From the NCBI RefSeq assembly GCF_905209685.1, contig NZ_CAJLUB010000010.1, positions 1 through 31,026 of the forward strand: a DNA stretch of 31,026 nucleotides, given 5' to 3'. Positions 7,022 to 15,259 of the stretch are shown one piece after another (the first letter of the stretch is position 1; each line of letters begins with the position of its first letter). Under the pieces are notes generated by a model. The model did not search any database. It was not told the DNA's origin and saw only the letters and a list, made by a program, of their open reading frames with translations. Source of the stretch: an uncultured Veillonella sp. GTDB lineage: Bacteria; Bacillota; Negativicutes; Veillonellales; Veillonellaceae. Made by a program: the position numbers and the translations under genes.

Positions 7022-8389
7022 ATGGAAATGGTATTAGAGTTCTTACGTGATGTGCTGTCTCAACCAGCACTTTTGATTGGTATTATGTCATGTATTGGCT
7101 TGATTGCCTTGAAACGTCCGTTTCATAAGGTCATGACTGGTACGTTGAAACCTATTCTTGGCTACTTAATGCTCGCAGCTGGTGCAGGTGTTATCGTTAA
7201 CAACCTTGATCCACTAGGTAAGATGATTGAGCATGGCTTCCATATTACTGGTGTAGTACCAAATAACGAAGCTATCGTGGCTGTAGCACAAAAGGTACTT
7301 GGCGTTGAAACGATGTCTATTCTCGTAGTAGGCTTATTGATGAACTTATGTATTGCTCGTTTCACCAAGTTCAAATATGTGTTCTTAACAGGTCACCACA
7401 GCTTATTTATGGCTTGTCTTATGTCTGCCGTACTCGGTACAGCTGGCTTGTCCGGTATGGAACTCATCCTTGTAGGTGGTTTCTTGATGGGCGCTTGGTC
7501 TGCTATTTCTCCAGCAATTGGTCAAAGCTATACATCTAAGGTTACAGAGGGCGATGAAATTGCCATCGGTCACTTTGGTAGCTTAGGTTACTATTTATCC
7601 GCTTGGGTAGCTAAATATGTTGGTAAAGCAGACGATAGTACAGAAGACATTGAAATTCCAGAAAAATGGGGCTTCTTACGTGATTCTACATTATCTACAG
7701 CATTAACTATGATTGTATTCTACTTGATTGCAGCCTTTGCAGCAGGTTCTGAGTTTGTAGCTACTTTATCTGGTGATATGAGTCCTTACTTATATGCTGT
7801 TATGAGCGCTATGAACTTTGCTGTAGGTGTAACAATCGTATATTCTGGTGTACGTATGATCTTAGGTGACTTGATTCCTGCTTTCCAAGGTATTGCTACA
7901 AAAATTATCCCTAATGCAATTCCAGCAGTAGACTGTGCCGTATTCTTTACTTATGCTCCAACGGCTGTAGTATTGGGATTCATTAGCTCCTTTATCGGCG
8001 GTATCATCGGCATGCTTATCCTTGGTGCTGTAGGTGGTGTATTGATCATTCCTGGTCTTGTACCTCATTTCTTCTGTGGTGCAACAGCAGGCATTTATGG
8101 TAATGCTACAGGTGGTCGTCGTGGTGCAGCAGTAGGTGCATTCCTTAATGGTTTGGCTATTACCTTCTTACCAGCATTGGCATTGCCAGTTCTTGGTCAA
8201 TTAGGTTTCCAAAATACAACATTTGGTGATGCAGACTTTGCAGTAATGGGTCTTGTATTAGGTCATGCATTCGAATGGATCGGTATGGCTGGCATCTATG
8301 GTATCGTAGCCATTGCAGCTCTTGTACTTATTATTCCAAACTTTATTAAAACAAAAGGTAAAGTTATTAATTACGTAGAAGAGGAGTAA
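7022..8389 (+). CDS. ulaA: PTS EIIC component, ascorbate family (UlaA/SgaT-like)
   Basis: A 455-aa polytopic membrane protein of the UlaA/SgaT family, the transport subunit of L-ascorbate-type PTS. It shows the family start (LRDVLSQPALLIGIMSCIGL), FLTGHHSLFMACLMSAVLG (about residues 121-139) and about eleven membrane segments, ending with a lysine-rich cytoplasmic tail. Ascorbate is the best-known substrate, but members are often assigned by similarity alone, so a related acid sugar is possible. No UlaG/D/E/F-like catabolic genes are in the window. A good AGGAGG precedes the ATG. The TAA stop shares a base with the ATG of the following DUF454 gene, showing tight coupling. Confidence 0.9.
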   Translation: MEMVLEFLRDVLSQPALLIGIMSCIGLIALKRPFHKVMTGTLKPILGYLMLAAGAGVIVNNLDPLGKMIEHGFHITGVVPNNEAIVAVAQKVLGVETMSILVVGLLMNLCIARFTKFKYVFLTGHHSLFMACLMSAVLGTAGLSGMELILVGGFLMGAWSAISPAIGQSYTSKVTEGDEIAIGHFGSLGYYLSAWVAKYVGKADDSTEDIEIPEKWGFLRDSTLSTALTMIVFYLIAAFAAGSEFVATLSGDMSPYLYAVMSAMNFAVGVTIVYSGVRMILGDLIPAFQGIATKIIPNAIPAVDCAVFFTYAPTAVVLGFISSFIGGIIGMLILGAVGGVLIIPGLVPHFFCGATAGIYGNATGGRRGAAVGAFLNGLAITFLPALALPVLGQLGFQNTTFGDADFAVMGLVLGHAFEWIGMAGIYGIVAIAALVLIIPNFIKTKGKVINYVEEE

Positions 8390-8784
8390 TGAAAACAACT
8401 GAGCAACATAGTAATGTGGTTGTGCGATATATATTCTTGACTATTGGAGCAATCAGTTTTGGTCTCGGTACAGCAGGAATTGTAATACCACTATTGCCAA
8501 CAGTTCCTTTTTATATGCTTACTTTATTTTGTTTAGCTCGAGGATCGGAACGCTTTCATAGAATGTTCTTAGAATCTAGTTTATATCAAAAGACTGTTGG
8601 TGCTTATGAACGCGATAAAGCGTTAACGTTGCGGACAAAGTTGTCCATTCTCTTATCTGTGAGTACAATAATGGCGATTGGTGCGTATTTTAGTCAAGAT
8701 ATGCCCATTGCACTTGGTGTTATGGCCTTTGTATGGCTTGGTCATGTTATAGCATTAGTCTTTATTGTAAAAACAAAAAAATAA
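8389..8784 (+). CDS. DUF454 (YbaN-like) inner-membrane protein
   Basis: A 131-aa membrane protein of the DUF454/YbaN family. The signature LGTAGIVIPLLPTVPFYMLTLFCLARGSERFH (in part; about residues 25-56) has the conserved GxxGxxxPLLPTxPF pattern and is followed by a basic amphipathic stretch and two more hydrophobic segments. Function is unknown for the family. Its start codon overlaps the stop of the PTS EIIC gene by one base, so it is co-translated with the PTS; whether it has any role in sugar uptake is unclear. A strong terminator follows. Confidence 0.88.
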   Translation: MKTTEQHSNVVVRYIFLTIGAISFGLGTAGIVIPLLPTVPFYMLTLFCLARGSERFHRMFLESSLYQKTVGAYERDKALTLRTKLSILLSVSTIMAIGAYFSQDMPIALGVMAFVWLGHVIALVFIVKTKK

Positions 8785-8810
8785 AAACTTTCAAACATAA
8801 TTCTAAATAT

Positions 8811-8852
8811 AGCCTCGTAAACTACATTGGTTTAGTTTACGAGGCTTTTTTA
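8811..8852 (+). terminator. Rho-independent terminator after the PTS operon
   Basis: AGCCTCGTAAACTA pairs with TAGTTTACGAGGCT across a short loop and is followed by six or more T. It closes the EIIA-EIIB-EIIC-DUF454 operon. Confidence 0.93.
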
Positions 8853-8887
8853 TAATTCTTAGCTTTGATGAAGGTAGTGGCCAGAGA

Positions 8888-8903
8888 CTAATATATATAT
8901 TAG
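8888..8903. repeat. Perfect 16-bp AT-rich palindrome
   Basis: CTAATATATATATTAG is self-complementary and is followed by a further half copy (AATATTAG). It lies about 85 bp upstream of the AraC gene promoter. It may be only low-complexity DNA. Confidence 0.35.
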
Positions 8904-8987
8904 AATATTAGAAAATATGGCTTTATTTAGATAAAATAGCATAAACTTATATTTTTAAAGAAAAAATGAATTATTACAAAAATTAAT

Positions 8988-9016
8988 TTGACAATGAATA
9001 TCAATAAGTATACTAT
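8988..9016 (+). promoter_or_regulatory. Strong sigma-70-type promoter of the AraC-family gene
   Basis: TTGACA at 8988-8993 (perfect -35), 17-bp spacer, TACTAT at 9011-9016 (-10). The start codon is about 50 bp downstream. The spacer contains the Fur-like operator listed next. Confidence 0.82.
8989..9003. promoter_or_regulatory. Operator in the AraC gene promoter (Fur-box-like)
   Basis: TGACAATGAATATCA matches 12 of 14 fixed positions of the 7-1-7 Fur consensus and lies inside the -35/-10 region, so a bound protein would block RNA polymerase. Its reverse complement TGATATTCATTGTCA differs by one base from a site upstream of the TonB-dependent receptor gene (10043-10057). The binding protein could be Fur or the AraC regulator itself. 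Confidence 0.65.
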
Positions 9017-9038
9017 GATAATTGTGTAAGTGATAATT
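9016..9038 (+). repeat. Direct repeat TGATAATT x2 in the AraC leader
   Basis: TGATAATT occurs at 9016-9023 and 9031-9038, spaced 15 bp start to start, just after the -10 box. Direct repeats of this kind can be AraC-family operators; the DNA is AT-rich, so this is weak. Confidence 0.3.
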
Positions 9039-9067
9039 TATATAGTATTTGTGTATATGGTGATAGT

Positions 9068-9958
9068 ATGAATCCACATAATCATGCAATTTCACATGCA
9101 GGACTTACTATGTCGAGACATACGGTGTTTGACGGTATCGATCTATTATTTCTGGATGTGAAAGAAGAGTCGGTTCAATTTTATGCTAAATCACATACCA
9201 AGACATTTGCCATAAATCATTGTGAAGAGGGGCGCATCGAGTGTAAGTTTACATCTGGGGAATATTTATATATGGGGCCAGGAGATATGTCATTAGGATG
9301 GCATACTCATGCTGACTACCAACATAAAAATTATTTCCCTACAAAACTTTTTAAGGGAATTGTATTACTCGTAGATGTAGAAAAAGCGCAACCTGTATTG
9401 GATTCGCTTGTTACTGAGTCACGTATTAATTTAACAAGCCTAGCTGAACGATTTTGTGAGCATTCTGAGTACGGTATGATGATGGAAGAAACTGAATCGG
9501 TTAGACAGATTTTTTCTAGCTTATATAAAGTGCCTGACCAAATCAAAGGGCACTATTTTAAATTAAAGGTTATTGAGATCTTTTTGTTATTATCTGTAAT
9601 TTCTACGAGTAATAATGAAAAGAGAGCAACCTATCGGAAACAGCAGGTTGATATTGTGAAAGCTGTTAACGAATATGTATCTACTCAGTTTATGAAGCGT
9701 ATTACAATTGAGACATTATCTGAACAATTTGATGTACCTACGTCTACATTAAAACGATGTTTTAAGGGCGTATATGGTACGACGATACATCAATATTTAA
9801 AAGAATGTCGTATTAATGCGGCTAAGAGGTTACTCCATGAAACGGATCAATCGATTCTAGAAATTGCTAATGCCGTAGGCTATGAGAATGGCAGTAAGTT
9901 TACTAGTGCCTTTAAAGAGGCTACTGGTGTAACTCCAAGTGCTTATCGTAAGATATAA
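9068..9958 (+). CDS. AraC-family regulator, PchR-like
   Basis: A 296-aa regulator. The C-terminal third (from about residue 195) is an AraC/XylS double helix-turn-helix domain: the first HTH is around ITIETLSEQFDVPTSTLKRCF, the second around ILEIANAVGYENGSKFTSAFKEATGVTPSAYRK (both given in part). The N-terminal part, with FAINHCEEGRIECKF and YLYMGPGDMSLG, resembles PchR-type sensors, which bind a ferric siderophore or related iron ligand and activate the matching TonB-dependent receptor gene. The gene lies directly upstream of such a receptor. The ribosome site (GGTGA) is weak. Its promoter contains a Fur-like operator, so induction under iron limitation is likely. The ligand is not known. 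Confidence 0.85.
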   Translation: MNPHNHAISHAGLTMSRHTVFDGIDLLFLDVKEESVQFYAKSHTKTFAINHCEEGRIECKFTSGEYLYMGPGDMSLGWHTHADYQHKNYFPTKLFKGIVLLVDVEKAQPVLDSLVTESRINLTSLAERFCEHSEYGMMMEETESVRQIFSSLYKVPDQIKGHYFKLKVIEIFLLLSVISTSNNEKRATYRKQQVDIVKAVNEYVSTQFMKRITIETLSEQFDVPTSTLKRCFKGVYGTTIHQYLKECRINAAKRLLHETDQSILEIANAVGYENGSKFTSAFKEATGVTPSAYRKI

Positions 9959-10011
9959 CAATTTAATATTGTCCGAAACGTATATTTTTGGTCTTTTCGG
10001 AGTAGATATGC

Positions 10012-10086
10012 AAGATACACTTTGCTAACATTAAAATGTAAATGATATTCAATGTCATTATATGTTGGTAGAGTGTATCTTTTTAT
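10012..10086 (+). terminator. Large stem-loop between the AraC gene and the receptor gene
   Basis: The 19-nt arms at 10012-10030 and 10063-10081 pair with three mismatches (ten perfect pairs AAGATACACT/AGTGTATCTT at the base, four at the top). They enclose 32 nt and are followed by a T-rich run. It may terminate the regulator transcript or act as a leader hairpin for the receptor gene. The Fur-like operator lies in its loop. Confidence 0.5.
10043..10057. promoter_or_regulatory. Operator upstream of the receptor operon (Fur-box-like)
   Basis: TGATATTCAATGTCA matches 11 of 14 fixed positions of the Fur 7-1-7 consensus. It is the reverse complement, with one mismatch, of the site in the AraC gene promoter. 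It lies 83 bp before the receptor start codon. A possible promoter here (TTGCTA 10022-10027, TATTCA 10046-10051, 18-bp spacer) would overlap it. Confidence 0.6.
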
Positions 10087-10139
10087 TTGAGAGTGAAAGA
10101 TACAAAACATATAATTAGTTAAAATTTTAGGAGGGCACA

Positions 10140-13100
10140 ATGGATCGGTGGGGACATACAAAGCGCGCCATAATTCTGTCTAGTGCAGTTGCCTTATGGC
10201 TTAGCGCACCTCTTGTAGTATGGGCTGAGAATGCAACCGTTACTACAGATGTTGTTCATGTTAAAGGAACATGGGCAGAAGAAGCAGCCAAATTAGACTC
10301 ACAGCAAGTGCAAATCATTACCAAGAAAGATATTGAGAAAAAGCAGGCGAAGTCCGTCGAAGATATTATTTTTACACAAACTGGCGTCTCTAGAACTGTA
10401 GATGCTATGGGCCGTGTAGGTGTATCTATTCGTGGTGCAGAAGCGCGTCACACACTTATTTTAGTAGATGGTCAACCAGTACTAGGCGATTTTGATAAGT
10501 ACTCCGGTGCAGCAGATGAAGTTCAACGGTTAGGTACAGAAAATGTTGAACGCATTGAGGTTATCCAAGGGGCAGCCAGTGCAAAATACGGTTCAGATGC
10601 TATTGGTGGTGTTGTTAACATCATCACAAAAAAAGCACAGAAGAAACCGACCTTACAATTAAACGCAGAGGGTATGCGTCGTAAGAGTGATGGTGATACA
10701 TTCCCATTCCAAAACTTCTTTATTCGTGCCGACTCTGGTCAAATGGGTAAGTTAAAGGTTGGTTTGTCAGGCAGTAAACGTGATCTAATGCCTGTTTTAG
10801 CATCCGTTAAACGTCGAGATTCTGGCATGGCTTTTGATTATGCAAAACATAATTTTAAGCCAAATGTACTTCGTTATTATGGTGATGCGGCTGATATCGG
10901 TCTTGTAGCAACCTACGAAGCTAATGATAAGAATAAATTTGAAATGCGACTTAACCGCTACACAGAAGACCTTGTACGCGATGTTAAGCACTCCGACTCT
11001 GATTTAGAGCCTCAACAACATTTCAAACGTACCGCAGACCGCAATACGGCTAATTTACAATGGTCCTCCCGAGCAGGCAAAAGCGATTGGACTGTTGAAA
11101 CTAACTACTCCCGCATTAAAGAAAATGATGTAGCCCTCATTAGCTATACAGGTCGCTCCGCCTATGAAGGCTCCAATGAGTTGCGTTATATCGATAACAT
11201 CGATCATCGTCAATTGGATATTCGAGCTAATGCGAATACACAGCTTAATAAAAATCATTTGCTTAGCTACGGCGTGAGCTACGCTCGTGAAGAAGGTTCT
11301 GGTAGCCGCTTAAAGAGTTCTCCTAATACAAGTACCATGTACATTGATCCTTGGGATTACGATAAGAGCTTGTTAGTGGATAAACTAGACCGCCTTGTAA
11401 GACGTAAAGGCGATAATAGCATCAAGGTTTACTCTCATATCCACGACTATAAATTCATTAATTCCGGTGTTGGTATGCCGCAATGGGATATGGATTATGA
11501 ATACTATGGTGCAGAAACAGATGCTCAAAAACCAGGTATAACTTATGATGACTATATAAACTATGGTTTGTCTGAAAGTAGATTAAGTGATTGGTCTAGT
11601 ACATCTCCTAATAATCAACCTGTAACAGATGAGTTTAAAGCTCGTTATAAGGCTTTAGAAGATCGTTTGAAAGCAGAAAATCCAGTATTATCTGCAACAC
11701 GTGCCAATATTGTAGGTGATTACTTTAAATACGGCGAGTCCAATGATCCGGAAATGCGTAAAAAAGCACCTAAGCTAAATGGTAAAGCCTTTTTAGAAGA
11801 ATATCGTAGCCGTGATCAACGCTTAACAACTGGTAGCGGTACAATTCGCAAGTTAAATGCTTATGTTTCTGATACATGGCAGGTAAATAAGAATTTAACA
11901 TTATCCCCAATTCTTCGCTTTGATAACAGCAGCTTATTTGGTTCTAATTTATCTGCGTCCTTAGGGATGACCTATAACGTTAAAGGCAATACACATCGCA
12001 GGTTTAAAGCCAATGTAGGTACTGGTTATACAGAGCCTGGTATGGGTGAATTGTGGTATAACTGGGAAATGTACGCTTCTAACCCTGTAGGGATTGGTGT
12101 AGCGAAACTCGGTTGGTACTGGGCTGGTAATCCTAATTTGAAACCTGAAAAATCTGTCAACTTTGATATGAGCTTGGAAGGTGAAAATAAAAATACTTAT
12201 GCGCGCGTAGGCGTATTCCACAACCGCATCAAGAACTATATGTCTGTATACTTCACAGGGGACTTCATGGACTTTGCACCATACCTCAAAGGCGATGCGA
12301 AGTACCAACGGGCACCAGATATGATTTACAGCTTTAAAAATATTGGTAAAGCAGAAATCACAGGTGTTCAAGCGGAAGTACAACAAAAGTTCGGCAAATA
12401 TTGGTCTGGTAAGTTAGGGTATACATACTTGCATGCCATCAACAAGAGTGATCCAAGTATGCCTCGTCAATTGCTTGATAAACCAATGCACAAAGTTGAC
12501 ATCGGCATTACTTATGACAATCCTAAATCCGGTTGGAATGGCTCCATTTGGGGTGATTATTATATCAACATGCTTGATAGTAATACCCTTAACAATGGCG
12601 GTAACTACTGGCCAGATATCTTATCTGGTGATGCAGGCGTATATAAGAAGCAAAGCTATGAAAAGAAAACATTTGGCATTTGGAACGTAATGGTTCAAAA
12701 ACGATTTAACAAAAATGCCATGATGTACTTTGGCATCAATAATATCTTTAACCATCGCGATGATGACCGTGCTACGCAAGAACGCGTGTATCGTGTAGGG
12801 GTTAACCTTAAATTTGGTGGTGGAGACAGTAGTAAAACGACAGCTATCGGTAAGACTAAAGATGGTGCAAAAGGTAGCATAGCAGGTTCAAATGTAACGG
12901 GTACTAATGGGGAAGTTACAAATGCTGAATCCGGTGTACAAAACGTATCTGACGTGGTTCGCTTAACTGACTTTATTCGTTCTGATTTCGACACTACTAA
13001 AGAACGTGGTGTTACATTAGTTGGCGACTACAGAGCACGTTGGATGGCACATGATGGCTCTAATAGACCACAATCTCCATTTAGAGAAAATTCCGCTATT

Positions 13101-15224
13101 GGCTCTGCAAAAGCTAATATGTACGATGCCAATCGTCATAGCTTTGAACAACGCTTGCGCCTAGGCTTCGATGCTCGCCTTAATGAGTTCACAAATCTTA
13201 AAGTTATCGGTAGTGCAACTGGTATGAGCGGTGTTGATACAAGCTGGACACAATCCGATTCTAAAGGCTTTAACCATCAACGAATCGACACAGTTGATCT
13301 CACAAGACGCGTTAAAAAATGGGATGTATCGGTAGGTCGCTTAACAGAACCTATGGGGGCTAGTGGTTACTGGTTTGGTCAATCTTATGATGGCGTTCGT
13401 GCCGTTTGGAATGGTCATGACTCACAAGTTCGTATTGGTGTTGGTACTTTCAAACATAGTACAGGCATTACTGATTCGGCTTATACTCATGCAGTACATG
13501 AAGTTATTTATAGACCGCCAACAGCGGCTGAATTGATTGGTATCAATCGTGATGAATATCCATATGATATCAACAGTGCTACAAAAACTGGCTCTGATGG
13601 TGAGAAAAAATCTACAGAGGATGCAGCAGCACCAGATAGTCCTAATGGTATATATGATTCTACTTACAAAGGTAAGACAGATAGCATCTACTTCTATCAA
13701 CAGCTTAAAGGCTTACAAGATGAATATGAGGCTTATAAGGAGTCATTAGATCTTAGCTGGAGCAATCCAAACCGCGATCAAGAAATGGCTAAAGCTGATG
13801 CTAAGCTAAAAGAGACTCAACAAAAACAAGCTCAAATCATGGGCCATTTACAAGATATTCTTACAAAAGCATATCCTACAGATATGGCTGGGAAGAAATT
13901 CTCCCTCGATATTCCATCTGGTGGTTATGCAATGTATGAAATCACTAATAAGCATACAGGAGAAAAACTCTATAAGACAGGGGACATTATGTATAATGTG
14001 AACTCTTCCTTATATCCTGAATACTTAAAAGAAAAGGCTAAAGGTCTTATCGTATCAACCGATAATAAAGACGCCTTACTAAATCCTAAGGCTTATGTTG
14101 AAAAACATAGTGATGAAATCAATCAATCCGTAGCAGAAATTGCAAAATATAATGCTACAGATAACTGGAGTAACTATAACAATAGTGAGCTTGATGTTGT
14201 TTGGGTTAAACAGCCAGATGGTACTTTCAAACAATCCTATGATTACTATGGACAACCATCTAGTGATTATGAGTTCACTGGTTATTTAGGTGCTAAAACG
14301 TATAAATACGATAGTGGTAGCTATGTATTTAGCGATTATGATGCTAAAGATGCGATTTATAAAAAGAACTTTACAATGGCCTCTAACGACTGGGGTGAAG
14401 GTAGTTCTGATTATGGTTGGGGCATGACACCAGCAATGTACAACTATTTATATAATCTTGAAAAAGTTGTACATGATGCAGAGTCTGAAAATAAATTACC
14501 TCGTGAAGCAATAGGCAAGATCATCGGTAATTTGATTCGTACAGAAGGTGTAGTTCTTGAAAAAGATACTGTACCGGCCATTGATAAAGCGGCCTTTGTT
14601 CAATATAAGAAACAAATAGGCTCTCGTCTTGGGTTACAAGCCTGGTACTTACGTTCCTTTGGTGGTAAAACACATACCTATTTAAATGCAAATGGTAACG
14701 GCAATGATGAATATAACTTCTCAAATGTAGCTCAAGTATTCGGTATTGGCGCTAAATACCAATTAGGTGCTAATGCTTCTGTTACCGTTGATTACGGTCA
14801 AAACCGTTCTAACCTAGGGCGTTACTTAAATGGTAATACGGTATATCAACATGAACGGGGCACAGCAGACTTTGCTCTTAAAGGTCATCAAATGGGTGGT
14901 ACACCTCATTTCTGGATGGCCCGCTTAGACATTGGTCGTGCTGATCTTGATGTTCCAAAATCTTGGAATGCATTCATCGACTATAAATACTTTGAACATG
15001 GTTCATTCTTTGGCGGTAATGGTACTGGTGCTGTACCAGATCGTTATCTCGATGGTATTCGTAGCTTTACATTTGGTGCGGGCTATGTACCACGCAAGGA
15101 TTTACTCCTTGAAGCATTCTATACATTTGATGCGAAGGGCACTAATAAACGAGATACTTTATATGGTAGTGAAAGCTTTAAGTTAGGCGATTATACAAGA
15201 ATTCAAGGGACCTACAGGTTCTAA
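10140..15224 (+). CDS. TonB-dependent receptor fused to a second porin-like beta-barrel
   Basis: A 1694-aa outer-membrane protein, about twice the usual receptor length. Residues 1-29 form a signal peptide. A likely TonB box (DVVHVKG) lies at 37-43. The plug domain (about 50-175) includes VSIRGAEARHTLILVDG and the end ASAKYGSDAIGGVVNIITKK. The first barrel runs to about 894 and closes with YRVGVNLKF, the usual receptor end. It carries NPNLKPE at 664-670, as in many heme/siderophore receptors, with YTEP at 630-633 in place of FRAP and no His between them. A Gly/Ser/Thr/Asn-rich linker (about 895-935) leads to a second domain that resembles Negativicute porins and ends in TYRF, a typical barrel C-terminus. 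Both barrels have long polar, partly helical inserts (about 408-570 and 1125-1490). AGGAGG precedes the ATG. exbB follows after 35 bp. Heme is the likely ligand, inferred from the downstream ChuW/HutW-like gene. Confidence 0.85.
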   Translation: MDRWGHTKRAIILSSAVALWLSAPLVVWAENATVTTDVVHVKGTWAEEAAKLDSQQVQIITKKDIEKKQAKSVEDIIFTQTGVSRTVDAMGRVGVSIRGAEARHTLILVDGQPVLGDFDKYSGAADEVQRLGTENVERIEVIQGAASAKYGSDAIGGVVNIITKKAQKKPTLQLNAEGMRRKSDGDTFPFQNFFIRADSGQMGKLKVGLSGSKRDLMPVLASVKRRDSGMAFDYAKHNFKPNVLRYYGDAADIGLVATYEANDKNKFEMRLNRYTEDLVRDVKHSDSDLEPQQHFKRTADRNTANLQWSSRAGKSDWTVETNYSRIKENDVALISYTGRSAYEGSNELRYIDNIDHRQLDIRANANTQLNKNHLLSYGVSYAREEGSGSRLKSSPNTSTMYIDPWDYDKSLLVDKLDRLVRRKGDNSIKVYSHIHDYKFINSGVGMPQWDMDYEYYGAETDAQKPGITYDDYINYGLSESRLSDWSSTSPNNQPVTDEFKARYKALEDRLKAENPVLSATRANIVGDYFKYGESNDPEMRKKAPKLNGKAFLEEYRSRDQRLTTGSGTIRKLNAYVSDTWQVNKNLTLSPILRFDNSSLFGSNLSASLGMTYNVKGNTHRRFKANVGTGYTEPGMGELWYNWEMYASNPVGIGVAKLGWYWAGNPNLKPEKSVNFDMSLEGENKNTYARVGVFHNRIKNYMSVYFTGDFMDFAPYLKGDAKYQRAPDMIYSFKNIGKAEITGVQAEVQQKFGKYWSGKLGYTYLHAINKSDPSMPRQLLDKPMHKVDIGITYDNPKSGWNGSIWGDYYINMLDSNTLNNGGNYWPDILSGDAGVYKKQSYEKKTFGIWNVMVQKRFNKNAMMYFGINNIFNHRDDDRATQERVYRVGVNLKFGGGDSSKTTAIGKTKDGAKGSIAGSNVTGTNGEVTNAESGVQNVSDVVRLTDFIRSDFDTTKERGVTLVGDYRARWMAHDGSNRPQSPFRENSAIGSAKANMYDANRHSFEQRLRLGFDARLNEFTNLKVIGSATGMSGVDTSWTQSDSKGFNHQRIDTVDLTRRVKKWDVSVGRLTEPMGASGYWFGQSYDGVRAVWNGHDSQVRIGVGTFKHSTGITDSAYTHAVHEVIYRPPTAAELIGINRDEYPYDINSATKTGSDGEKKSTEDAAAPDSPNGIYDSTYKGKTDSIYFYQQLKGLQDEYEAYKESLDLSWSNPNRDQEMAKADAKLKETQQKQAQIMGHLQDILTKAYPTDMAGKKFSLDIPSGGYAMYEITNKHTGEKLYKTGDIMYNVNSSLYPEYLKEKAKGLIVSTDNKDALLNPKAYVEKHSDEINQSVAEIAKYNATDNWSNYNNSELDVVWVKQPDGTFKQSYDYYGQPSSDYEFTGYLGAKTYKYDSGSYVFSDYDAKDAIYKKNFTMASNDWGEGSSDYGWGMTPAMYNYLYNLEKVVHDAESENKLPREAIGKIIGNLIRTEGVVLEKDTVPAIDKAAFVQYKKQIGSRLGLQAWYLRSFGGKTHTYLNANGNGNDEYNFSNVAQVFGIGAKYQLGANASVTVDYGQNRSNLGRYLNGNTVYQHERGTADFALKGHQMGGTPHFWMARLDIGRADLDVPKSWNAFIDYKYFEHGSFFGGNGTGAVPDRYLDGIRSFTFGAGYVPRKDLLLEAFYTFDAKGTNKRDTLYGSESFKLGDYTRIQGTYRF

Positions 15225-15259
15225 TGTTCAGTCTGTAAATAGGCAGAAAGGTTACTAAA

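Noticed and set aside
11961..12386. A 141-aa minus-strand open frame inside the receptor gene
   Set aside because: It is a shadow of the conserved receptor barrel on the other strand; its composition (rich in Cys, Phe and His) is not that of a real protein.
12820..12960. Receptor/porin junction considered as a lost stop codon or sequencing error
   Set aside because: The frame runs through a well-formed low-complexity linker without any stop, and no ribosome site with start codon and signal peptide is seen at the beginning of the second domain, so a true fusion is the simpler reading from this sequence alone.
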